The notes beneath the pieces were generated by a model. It was not told the DNA's origin. It worked only from the letters and a program-made list of their open reading frames with translations, and searched no databases. A DNA stretch of 64,000 bases from JBDHXE01 sp035445085 (lineage in GTDB: Bacteria > Bacteroidota > Ignavibacteria > Kapaibacteriales > UBA2268). The position numbers and the translations under genes are program-made. Below, in pieces: positions 53,513-61,461 of the stretch (position 1 is the first letter of the stretch; each line of letters begins with the position of its first letter). The DNA lies in the NCBI GenBank assembly GCA_035445085.1, contig DAOMQA010000001.1, forward strand, positions 62,001-126,000, written 5' to 3'.

Positions 53513-53789
53513 TTGATTAATCCTATAAATTTAAAAAAAATAAGCACAAGGTTAAACTGCTTGTTTGCAAAATAATGAATTATTCAAATAAAAAAAATAA
53601 TTTTTAGATATTTATTTAATCTGTAATATAATTTTCATTCTTAAGAATACAACACTTTTTTATTGATTTAAATATATTTTTTTTACACTTAATATTGTTT
53701 ACTTCATTTAAATAGTAACAAAATTTAGCAAAAGTTAAAACGTCTGCATTAGCTAAGTAAAAGACAATTTGTATTTAAGGAGAATTTTA

Positions 53790-55790
53790 ATGGCAGAAAC
53801 GCCAAATAACAAAAAAGATCCATTTAATGAATTTAGAAAATTAGGAGAAGGGAAAATGCCACCCGGTAACTTTTCGAAGAATTTGATGCTTTGGTTAGTA
53901 ATAGCTTCAGGCATTTTTATTGTATATATGTTTTTACAAGGCTCTCAACGACATGAATGGCCAGTTACTTATACTCAATATCAAAGATTTTTGAATGAAA
54001 ATTTAATAGAAGATGCTGTAATTAGTAAATCTCAATTAAATGATTATGAATTTAGAGGCACATTAAAGCAAGCTGTTACATTGAACATTGAGGGTCAAGA
54101 TAGATCAGTTACTAAGTTTACTACTAAATTAGGTGTTTTGGATTCTGAAACTGAAAAAGTTTGGTCAGAAAAAGGCATTGCTTGGACTTATGAAAAAAGT
54201 AGTGATGAATTTTGGAACATAGTTCTAACTTACTTGCCTTGGATATTATTAATAGGCGTATATGTATTTTTCTTGCGTCGCATGAGTGGAGGCGGAGGCA
54301 ACAATAAAGGTATTTTTTCTTTTGGTAAATCAAAAGCTAAGATGCTCAACGAAGGTAATTCAAAGGTTACATTTAATGATGTTGCGGGTGCCGACGAAGC
54401 TAAGTATGAACTACAAGAAGTCATTGAATTTTTAAGAGAACCCTCAAAGTTTCAAAAGCTTGGAGGTAAGATTCCAAGAGGAGCTTTATTATTAGGACCT
54501 CCGGGGACTGGTAAGACTTTATTAGCTAGAGCTGTTGCTGGCGAAGCCAATGTTCCTTTCTTTAGTATTTCTGGTGCAGATTTTGTTGAAATGTTTGTAG
54601 GTGTGGGAGCAAGTAGAGTAAGAGATTTATTTGAACAAGCAAAGAAAAACGCTCCTTGTATTATTTTTATAGACGAAATCGACGCTGTAGGAAGGCATAG
54701 AGGTGCTGGCTTAGGTGGCGGACACGATGAAAGAGAACAAACTTTAAATCAATTGTTGGTTGAGATGGATGGTTTTGAACAAAATAGCGGCGTAATAGTT
54801 ATTGCAGCAACAAATAGACCAGACGTATTAGACCCCGCACTTTTAAGACCGGGTAGATTTGATAGGCAAGTCGTTGTAGACAGACCAGACATAAAAGGCA
54901 GAGAGGGTATATTTAAAGTACATACGAGTAGAGTTCCATTAGGTTCTGATGTAGATATTCTATTATTGGCTAAGGGTACACCTGGATTAAGTGGAGCCGA
55001 TATAGCTAATATTGTAAATGAAGCAGCCTTATTAGCGGCAAGGCGTAATAGCGACAAAGTTACTATGTATGATTTTGAAAATGCTAAGGACAAAGTAATA
55101 ATGGGGGTTGAACGCAAAAGTATGGTTATTAGTGATAAGGAAAAGGAAATGACTGCTTATCATGAGATGGGACATGCTCTTGCTGGAAAATTTTTAACCT
55201 ATGCAGACCCCGTACACAAAGTAACAATTATACCACGTGGCAGAGCATTAGGGCTTACTTGGCATTTACCAAGTGAGGAATTTTATTCTAAATCACGAGA
55301 ATACTTTGATGACCAATTAGTAGTTTTGATGGCTGGTAGAGCGGCAGAAAGGCTAATATTCAATGTAATGAGCACAGGAGCTTCTAATGATTTGATGCGT
55401 GCTACGCAAATTGCCCGCAAGATGGTATGCGAATGGGGTATGAGTGATGTTGTAGGTCCGGTTACCTTTAATTCAGAACAAAATGAAGTATTTTTGGGAC
55501 GAGACTTTAGTAAAACAAGAGACCACAGTGAAGAAACAGCTCAAATAATAGATACAGAAGTAAGAAGAATCTTAACTAAAGCAATGGAAAGAGCTGAAGA
55601 ATTATTGACAGAAAATATTGATTTGCTGCACAAAACTTCAAAATTACTTTTAGAAAGAGAAATTTTAGATGGTGAAGAATTAGACCAAATAGTAAAAGGT
55701 ATAGAACTTCCACCTATTAGCAAACAAGCATACAATGCATTAAAAGCAATGAAAGACAATACTAATATAGATAAAACTATTAACAATTAA
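53790..55790 (+). CDS. ftsH: ATP-dependent zinc metalloprotease FtsH
   Basis: FtsH is the membrane AAA protease for quality control. I start at ATG 53790, which has AAGGAG 7 bases before it; an open TTG at 53769 overlaps that site. The 666-residue protein has a Pro/Lys N-terminus, helix 1 (LMLWLVIASGIFIVYMFL), a periplasmic domain, helix 2 (YLPWILLIGVYVFFL), and the AAA domain with Walker A GPPGTGKT (236-243), Walker B IIFIDEIDAVG and the second region of homology RPGRFDRQ. The zinc site HEMGH has H458, E459 and H462. All catalytic parts are intact. It is divergent from the T9SS operon. Confidence 0.97.
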   Translation: MAETPNNKKDPFNEFRKLGEGKMPPGNFSKNLMLWLVIASGIFIVYMFLQGSQRHEWPVTYTQYQRFLNENLIEDAVISKSQLNDYEFRGTLKQAVTLNIEGQDRSVTKFTTKLGVLDSETEKVWSEKGIAWTYEKSSDEFWNIVLTYLPWILLIGVYVFFLRRMSGGGGNNKGIFSFGKSKAKMLNEGNSKVTFNDVAGADEAKYELQEVIEFLREPSKFQKLGGKIPRGALLLGPPGTGKTLLARAVAGEANVPFFSISGADFVEMFVGVGASRVRDLFEQAKKNAPCIIFIDEIDAVGRHRGAGLGGGHDEREQTLNQLLVEMDGFEQNSGVIVIAATNRPDVLDPALLRPGRFDRQVVVDRPDIKGREGIFKVHTSRVPLGSDVDILLLAKGTPGLSGADIANIVNEAALLAARRNSDKVTMYDFENAKDKVIMGVERKSMVISDKEKEMTAYHEMGHALAGKFLTYADPVHKVTIIPRGRALGLTWHLPSEEFYSKSREYFDDQLVVLMAGRAAERLIFNVMSTGASNDLMRATQIARKMVCEWGMSDVVGPVTFNSEQNEVFLGRDFSKTRDHSEETAQIIDTEVRRILTKAMERAEELLTENIDLLHKTSKLLLEREILDGEELDQIVKGIELPPISKQAYNALKAMKDNTNIDKTINN

Positions 55791-55831
55791 ATTTTTGGAA
55801 TTTTTTAACAATTTATAGGGACTTTTAGAGT

Positions 55832-57334
55832 ATGGAACAAGTTTATAATACAAATAACGAACATCCGGTAACACCTCAAACAGGTGATAACTTATCGCAG
55901 TATGATTCTCAAGCTAAATATGACGAAGCATTCAAGGTCATAAACGACGAAATAAATCAGAATATTTCATTTGCAAACGAAAGTAATGATTGGCGTGAAA
56001 TACGGAACCGTTTAAATATATCAAAAGATAAATTAAAAGGTATCTTTCTAAAAGATGAAGATAACACTAAGATGCTTGACTTGATAAATTCAGGAATTGA
56101 AAGTGTGAATAAAAGGCAAGCTGAGGAAATTGAAAAAATCGAAAAGGAAAGCTTTGATAACTATAATAATGTAATAGACAAAGTAAAAGATTCTGTAGAA
56201 AAATCCAAAGAATTGAAAGATTTCAAGCAAGCGCGCGAAGCCTTAATGAGTGCTCAAGATTTATTCAAACACTTACGACTAAGAAGGTCGCATAAAGATG
56301 AGTTAATCAAAATCATCAATGATGCTTTTGATAGCTTGACAAATCGCCAAATTGAAGAAAGAGAAAATTATGAAATGGAGTGTATTGAGAATTACCATAA
56401 TTTAAAAGGATTAGTTGAGCACGCTGTTGGATTTTCAAAAAATTCCCCAATTTATGCTAAATCCCGTGAAGCTTTAATAAAAGTTCAAAATGAAATAAAA
56501 GGTAAAAAACTTAAAAGAGACCAAAGAGAAGAATTATTTCAATCAATTAGAACAGCTTTCGAAGCAGTTAATTCTAAACAAGATGAAGAAAGAAATAGTT
56601 TTGATGGCGAAACAAGTGATAATTTCAATAAATTAAAGAAAATTGTAGATGAAGCTATTGCTTTTGCCCAAAATACAGAAGAATTTTCTGTTGCGAGAGA
56701 ACAACTTATTAATGCTCAAAGTGCTATAAAAGGTGTAAAACTCAAAAGAGAGCAACGCGATGATTTATACGCTCAAATCAGAACAGTATTTGATGAACTT
56801 AATTCTAAACAGTCCGTAGATAGAACTGAATATGAATCCGAATGCAATGAAAATTACGCAAAGCTTACTCAAAAAGTTGATGATTGTTTTGCTTTAGTAT
56901 TAGGTGTTACTGATTTCAAGTTAATTAGAGAATCTATGATAACAGTTCAAAGTGAAGTCAAAATTGCCAAATTAAAGAAAGAACAACGATCTGAATTATT
57001 CTCAAGAATTAGAGAAGCTTTTAGCCAATTTGACAAAAAGAAAGATGAGTTCTTTTCCAAAAGAAGAGAAGAACGTAAATCTAAATTAGGCGAAATAAAA
57101 GATAATTTAGTAGAAAAATTAAATAGATTTCAAGAATTATTAAATAAAGATATAGAGCAATTAGAAGTATTTAAAAAGAAAATAGAGGAAGCAAACGACA
57201 ACGAAGTTTTAGTTAATGATTTGAACAATAGAATTACTGCTATGAATGCCAGAATAAACGACAAAAATAAAAATATAGAAGATACCAATGCAAGAATTCA
57301 AGATATAGATAAAGAAATAGCAGAAAATCAATAG
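55832..57334 (+). CDS. Repeat coiled-coil protein of unknown function
   Basis: The 500-residue protein has no membrane segment or signal. Five tandem units of about 80 residues (roughly 30-390) share a pattern, for example KDFKQAREALMSAQDLFKHLRL, then REELFQSIRTAFEAVNSKQDEER, then REQLINAQSAIKGVKLKREQR. A Lys/Glu coiled coil (about 395-500) ends in repeated NDLNNRI and DTNARIQDIDK. The look is DUF349-like (W/F near the unit start, Arg/Lys before the second helix), but this is not certain. It is 41 bases after ftsH and probably cotranscribed. Cytoplasmic role unknown. Confidence 0.75.
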   Translation: MEQVYNTNNEHPVTPQTGDNLSQYDSQAKYDEAFKVINDEINQNISFANESNDWREIRNRLNISKDKLKGIFLKDEDNTKMLDLINSGIESVNKRQAEEIEKIEKESFDNYNNVIDKVKDSVEKSKELKDFKQAREALMSAQDLFKHLRLRRSHKDELIKIINDAFDSLTNRQIEERENYEMECIENYHNLKGLVEHAVGFSKNSPIYAKSREALIKVQNEIKGKKLKRDQREELFQSIRTAFEAVNSKQDEERNSFDGETSDNFNKLKKIVDEAIAFAQNTEEFSVAREQLINAQSAIKGVKLKREQRDDLYAQIRTVFDELNSKQSVDRTEYESECNENYAKLTQKVDDCFALVLGVTDFKLIRESMITVQSEVKIAKLKKEQRSELFSRIREAFSQFDKKKDEFFSKRREERKSKLGEIKDNLVEKLNRFQELLNKDIEQLEVFKKKIEEANDNEVLVNDLNNRITAMNARINDKNKNIEDTNARIQDIDKEIAENQ

Positions 57335-57359
57335 TTTTTTTAAATAATAAAAGTAATTT

Positions 57360-57397
57360 AGGGTTGTCTATGTAATTTTATGTAGCAACCCTTTTTT
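57360..57397 (+). terminator. Hairpin with U-tract ending at the coaD start
   Basis: AGGGTTG (57360-57366) pairs with CAACCCT (57386-57392); the T-tract runs directly into the coaD ATG at 57398. It looks like a terminator of the repeat-protein gene and leaves no room for a coaD ribosome site. Confidence 0.6.
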
Positions 57398-57883
57398 ATG
57401 GAAAAAATAGCAATATATCCCGGTACATTCGACCCAATAACATTAGGTCATATCGACGTAATAGAAAGAGCATCAAAGATATTTGATAAGATAGTAGTAG
57501 TCATAGCACGTAACTCAAAGAAAATAACACTATTTGATGAAAATGAACGCTTTGATATGGTATCAAATTCTATTAGCCATCTATTAAATGTTCATACTTT
57601 ATTGCATACAAAATTAACTGTAGAATCTGCTATTGAGTCTAATGCTATCGCAATAATTAGAGGTGTGCGAGCCGTGTCTGATTTTGAATTTGAGTTTCAA
57701 CTCGCACTTATGAACAGAAAGTTAGCACCCGATATCCATACAATTTTGATGATGCCACATGAAAAATATACCTATTTAAATTCCTCTATAGTTAGAGAAT
57801 TAGCACGTTATGGGCAAGATATTTCTGAGTTTGTCCCTAAATATGTGGCGCAGAAATTGATAGCTAAATTTAATGAAATATAA
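57398..57883 (+). CDS. coaD: Phosphopantetheine adenylyltransferase
   Basis: CoaD makes dephospho-CoA from 4'-phosphopantetheine and ATP. The 161-residue protein has AIYPGTFDPITLGHIDVIERASKIFDKIVVVIA with the nucleotidyltransferase TxGH signature, and AIIRGVRAVSDFEFEFQLALMNRKL and YLNSSIVRELARYGQDISEFVP. All active residues are in place. Its ATG is preceded directly by a terminator-like hairpin and T-tract, with no Shine-Dalgarno. It is 16 bases before the oxidoreductase gene. Confidence 0.97.
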   Translation: MEKIAIYPGTFDPITLGHIDVIERASKIFDKIVVVIARNSKKITLFDENERFDMVSNSISHLLNVHTLLHTKLTVESAIESNAIAIIRGVRAVSDFEFEFQLALMNRKLAPDIHTILMMPHEKYTYLNSSIVRELARYGQDISEFVPKYVAQKLIAKFNEI

Positions 57884-57899
57884 AAAGTGAACTTAAAAT

Positions 57900-58904
57900 A
57901 TGAATGCAGTAAAATTAGCACTTGTAGGAGTAGGAGAAGTAGCACAAAATTTCCACCTACCTATATACTCAAAACTAAACAACGTATCATTAGAAGGTGT
58001 TTATGATAAAATTACATCTAAAGCGAGAGCTATCGCTGACAAGTATGAAATAAGAAATGTTTATTCAAGTTTTGAAGACTTATTGAAAAATGAAGAAATA
58101 TCAACTATTGATATATGCACTAGCACCGATAAACATTTTGAATATGCAATACAAGCAATTGAAAATAATAAAAATGTCATTATTGAGAAGCCAATCGCAA
58201 AGAACTATCAAGAAGCAAAATTGATACTAGAAGCATCAGAAAAGTATGGTACCAAAGTTATGGTTGCGAGTAACCATAGATTTAGATATGATGCTATGGT
58301 ATTGAAAAATTTTGTTCAGACTGGTGAATTAGGAGATATTTATTATATTAGAGGAACGTGGAACCAGCATAGATACGGCAATGAGTGGCGTCAGCAAAAG
58401 GAAACCTCTGGTGGTGGTGTTTTAATGGACTTAGGTGTATCGTTAATCGATTCGCTACTGTGGATAAGTAACTTCCCACAAGTAATTTCAGCAAGTGCAT
58501 CTATGTTCAAGCAAAATACAAGCGAAGTAGAGGATATTTGTATAGCCAACATTAAGTTTGACAATGGCATGATGGTGAACTTAGAAATTAGTTGGTCCTT
58601 ATTAAGCGTTCATAATACATTCGGCTTTGATATATATGGTAGTAATGGCGTTGCTAAAATTAATCCTTTACAATTGTTCAAAAATGATGGTAATATTTTA
58701 ACACCGATTACATCAATTGATACTCTTTCCAATATTGCAACACATAAGAAGTCGTTTGAAAGTCAGTTAAAACATTTCATCAATGGTATTTTAGGATTGC
58801 ATCCTATTATTTCGTCTCCATATGAGGCAATACAAACAATGAAGATAATAGATATGCTATACCGTTCGGCAAGCGAAAATAAGCCAATCTTGAGCAATGA
58901 ATAA
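57900..58904 (+). CDS. Gfo/Idh/MocA family oxidoreductase
   Basis: The 334-residue protein has an N-terminal Rossmann fold (KLALVGVGEVAQNFHLPIYSKL), the family EKP motif (NVIIEKPIAKNYQEAK near residue 92), and a C-terminal domain with GGGVLMDLGVSLIDSLLW, with His/Asp substitution at the catalytic H (DLGVSLIDS instead of DxGxHxxD). The usual catalytic His is thus a Ser, so activity or substrate may differ. It likely oxidises a sugar or inositol, or acts in nucleotide sugar chemistry. It is 16 bases from coaD. Confidence 0.88.
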   Translation: MNAVKLALVGVGEVAQNFHLPIYSKLNNVSLEGVYDKITSKARAIADKYEIRNVYSSFEDLLKNEEISTIDICTSTDKHFEYAIQAIENNKNVIIEKPIAKNYQEAKLILEASEKYGTKVMVASNHRFRYDAMVLKNFVQTGELGDIYYIRGTWNQHRYGNEWRQQKETSGGGVLMDLGVSLIDSLLWISNFPQVISASASMFKQNTSEVEDICIANIKFDNGMMVNLEISWSLLSVHNTFGFDIYGSNGVAKINPLQLFKNDGNILTPITSIDTLSNIATHKKSFESQLKHFINGILGLHPIISSPYEAIQTMKIIDMLYRSASENKPILSNE

Positions 58905-59020
58905 TTGTTAAAAATAGCACTATTCCCATTGAGGGATATATTAAACTTAATGATTTCTCAAGTAATAAAATATATACCTTGAGTAGTTTTGAACAAAGCA
59001 TAATTTAAATATAGGGCGAC

Positions 59021-60316
59021 TTGATAACTAAGCATAAAATAGTAAATGGCGATAGCCGGCTGATGTCCGAAGTGTCCGACAATTCAGTTCATTTGGCTAT
59101 TACTTCTCCACCCTATTGGCAGTTGAAGGACTATGGAAACGACCATCAAATTGGCTTCCACGATAGTTATGAAAATTATATCAACAACCTGAATTTGGTT
59201 TGGAAAGAGTGTTACCGTACTCTACATAACGGTTGTAGGCTGTGCGTAAACATTGGCGACCAATTTGCACGTGCGGTTTATTATGGTCGCTATAAAGTTA
59301 TTCCTATACGTGAGGAAATAATTAAGTTCTGTGAGAACATTGGCTTTGACTATATGGGCGCTACCATTTGGCAAAAAATTACCACCTCTAATACTACAGG
59401 GGGAGGTGTTCAAATGGGTTCGTATCCATATCCAAGAAATGGGATTTTGAAATTGGACTATGAATTTATTCTTGTTTTCAAAAAATTAGGTAACGCACCA
59501 AAACCCACAAGAGAACAGAAAGAACTTTCAAAAATGACCGCAGAAGAATGGAATACATTTTTTGCAGGTCATTGGAATTTTGCGGGTGCAAGGCAGAGCG
59601 GGCATATTGCAATGTTTCCCGAAGAATTACCGAGGCGTTTAATTAAAATGTTTTCTTTTGTGGGGGAAACAGTCCTCGACCCATTCGCTGGAAGCGGAAC
59701 AACTGCGCTAGCTGCACGTAACTTGGACCGCAATTCGATTGGGTATGAAATCAACCCGGAATTTATCCCACTTATTAAAATGAAATTGGAAGTTCAGCAA
59801 AAAGATTTGAATGGAACAAGCTATGAGTTTGTAGAACAAAAGCCCATCAAAACTGACTTTGATAAAAAAATCAAGGAGCAACCTTATATATTTAAAGACC
59901 CCCATACACTTAACAAAAAAATTGACGTAAAGAAGTTGCAATTTGGCTCTAAGATTGACAAAGATAGCCCAAGTGAGCGGGAAGAATTGTTTACTGTTAA
60001 AGAAGTGATTAGTGTTGGGAAAATTCGTTTAAGCAATGATTTAATTATAAAACTTATTGGTATAAAAGAAGACCCCGTTGCCAATAGCAGAGCAATAAAA
60101 TTTATCATTGATAAAACGAAGGGGAAACGGGTTTTCATGAAATATGACAAGGTCAAACATGATAGCGAAAATAATTTACTATGCTATCTTTATCTAGCAA
60201 ACAAAACATTTATCAATGCTCATCTAATTAAAAATGGTTTGGCACAGGTAGACAGCGATACGGATTTTAAATACAAGGAGAAATTTCTAAACTTTTTGCA
60301 GGAACACAATGGATAA
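59021..60316 (+). CDS. Site-specific DNA methyltransferase (N4-cytosine type) with SNase-like C-terminal domain
   Basis: The 431-residue protein has beta-class motif order: TSPPYW at 28-33 (motif IV; SPPY is typical of m4C enzymes) and DPFAGSGTT at 220-228 (motif I). Residues 325-430 resemble a staphylococcal nuclease fold (IIKLIGIKEDPVANSRAIKFI, GKRVFMKYDKVKHDSENNLLCYLYL, NAHLIKNGLAQVDSD), but the Arg and Glu catalytic positions are not conserved (IKLIGI, SENNLL). It is therefore probably a binding domain. TTG start at 59021 with AGGG upstream is inferred. The next gene overlaps by 8 bases and encodes the nuclease. Words such as GCCGGC differ from the AT-rich surroundings, hinting at transfer. 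Confidence 0.88.
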   Translation: MITKHKIVNGDSRLMSEVSDNSVHLAITSPPYWQLKDYGNDHQIGFHDSYENYINNLNLVWKECYRTLHNGCRLCVNIGDQFARAVYYGRYKVIPIREEIIKFCENIGFDYMGATIWQKITTSNTTGGGVQMGSYPYPRNGILKLDYEFILVFKKLGNAPKPTREQKELSKMTAEEWNTFFAGHWNFAGARQSGHIAMFPEELPRRLIKMFSFVGETVLDPFAGSGTTALAARNLDRNSIGYEINPEFIPLIKMKLEVQQKDLNGTSYEFVEQKPIKTDFDKKIKEQPYIFKDPHTLNKKIDVKKLQFGSKIDKDSPSEREELFTVKEVISVGKIRLSNDLIIKLIGIKEDPVANSRAIKFIIDKTKGKRVFMKYDKVKHDSENNLLCYLYLANKTFINAHLIKNGLAQVDSDTDFKYKEKFLNFLQEHNG

Positions 60317-61013
60317 AGATTATATATCAAGCTCAGACGGCTACAATCTAAAATTTAAGCGGGAAACACTTTTAAATTACGGGATGAATCGTTGGGGATT
60401 AAATAAAGCTTATAGTGTTGGCGCAACTTCCGAGTTAATTAGAGCTTGCGCACCTACAACATATGATGAATGGGAGCAGTTTTATTTTACGCAGGCAAAG
60501 CAGAAGAAAAAAGATGGGCTTCAGATTACAAGGGAATATATTACAAATCTTGGGCAAACGCTTTACGTCAAGCTTTCGGAAGTTGTTCAATATGAACTTG
60601 AACAAATAACAGATGAAGAATGTATTGACTACGCTTACAACTTAGTTTTAAATCGGACCTATGAAGGTTACCGCACAGAAATTGAGACTATTTATGGACA
60701 ACTTGAAGATGCTATTGGTTATAAAATCGAGCCTGCACCTGATAATTGGGACAGAACATACAGTGTTGATTTTTTTGTAAAAATCAACACCAAAAGCATT
60801 GGTATCCAGATAAAGCCAATTACATCAGGACAGTCACTTAACCACTACCAATGGGCTGAAATACACCGTAAAAATCACGAAAATTTTGAAAAAGAATTTG
60901 GCGGTAAAGTGTTTTTCGTATTTTCTAACAAGAGTTCAAGCGGGAACAAGAAAATCTACAACATAGAAGTAATTGAGCAAATTCGAAATGAAGTACAACG
61001 ATTGTTGCAATAG
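60309..61013 (+). CDS. MjaI-like type II restriction endonuclease
   Basis: The 234-residue protein resembles the MjaI family (RE_MjaI), whose members cut CTAG. Its features are an N-terminal helix-rich part (NRWGLNKAYSVGATSELIRACAPTTYDEWEQFYF) and a PD-(D/E)xK-type core YSVDFFVKINTKSIGIQIKP with D154, Q167 and K169 (Q in place of the usual acid). After it comes the region SGQSLNHYQWAEIHRKNHENFEKEFGGKVFFVFS. It starts 8 bases inside the methylase gene and is surely its partner. CTAG specificity is an inference from the family. Confidence 0.75.
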   Translation: MDKDYISSSDGYNLKFKRETLLNYGMNRWGLNKAYSVGATSELIRACAPTTYDEWEQFYFTQAKQKKKDGLQITREYITNLGQTLYVKLSEVVQYELEQITDEECIDYAYNLVLNRTYEGYRTEIETIYGQLEDAIGYKIEPAPDNWDRTYSVDFFVKINTKSIGIQIKPITSGQSLNHYQWAEIHRKNHENFEKEFGGKVFFVFSNKSSSGNKKIYNIEVIEQIRNEVQRLLQ

Positions 61014-61036
61014 TTCTCCAATCATTATATATAAAA

Positions 61037-61456
61037 CTAAGGGTATAGTTTTTTTAAATGAGTTATGGCAAGCTCTAACATAATTTTGAGAATATCTAAG
61101 TTAATGTCTTCGATTTTTTTAATATATAAACAAGATTTCCCCATTTTATATTTGCCAATTTGAGCTAAATATTCTTCAAATTTATCGAATCCAGACATCA
61201 TATATATTGTAATATTTTGCTTCCTTGGCGCTATTCCTATATAGAACCAATCTCCTTCCCTACCAGACTCGTATTTGTATGTATAATCACCAAAGCCTAT
61301 TATCGATTCACCCCACATTTTAGGCTCGCACTTAGATACATCTTTCATTATATCAATCAATAAATTACAATCTTCTATTTTCTTACTGTCCCCTAAAGAA
61401 TCAATGTATTGCGCTACATCACGATTAGTTTTTATAGTTTTATTATCAGCTTTCAT
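61037..61456 (-). CDS. DUF1801 domain protein
   Basis: The 139-residue protein has the DUF1801/YdhG fold: DVAQYIDSLGDSKKIEDCNLLIDIMKDVSKCEPKMWGESIIGFGDYTYKY and DWFYIGIAPRKQNITIYMM, with the C-terminal KYKMGKSCLYIKKIEDINLDIL. The function of the family is not established. It lies 5 bases from the end of the big T9SS gene and converges on the endonuclease gene. Confidence 0.88.
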   Translation of the reverse strand: MKADNKTIKTNRDVAQYIDSLGDSKKIEDCNLLIDIMKDVSKCEPKMWGESIIGFGDYTYKYESGREGDWFYIGIAPRKQNITIYMMSGFDKFEEYLAQIGKYKMGKSCLYIKKIEDINLDILKIMLELAITHLKKLYP

Positions 61457-61461
61457 TTGAC

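Larger units (their letters stand above)
53405..53789. other. Divergent regulatory region between a T9SS gene and ftsH
   Basis: The 385 AT-rich bases hold the pentamer repeat (53444-53498) and a short minus-strand frame across it (53429-53512). About 270 bases of A/T-rich DNA then lead to ftsH, whose AAGGAG site lies 7 bases before its ATG. No promoter match was convincing. Confidence 0.6.

Noticed and set aside
53769..53789. TTG start for ftsH
   Set aside because: AAGGAG lies inside this stretch, 7 bases before ATG 53790, which marks the true start.
59021..60316. Active SNase nuclease fused to the methylase
   Set aside because: The domain shape is there, but the catalytic Arg and Glu positions are not conserved, so I treat it as a binding domain.
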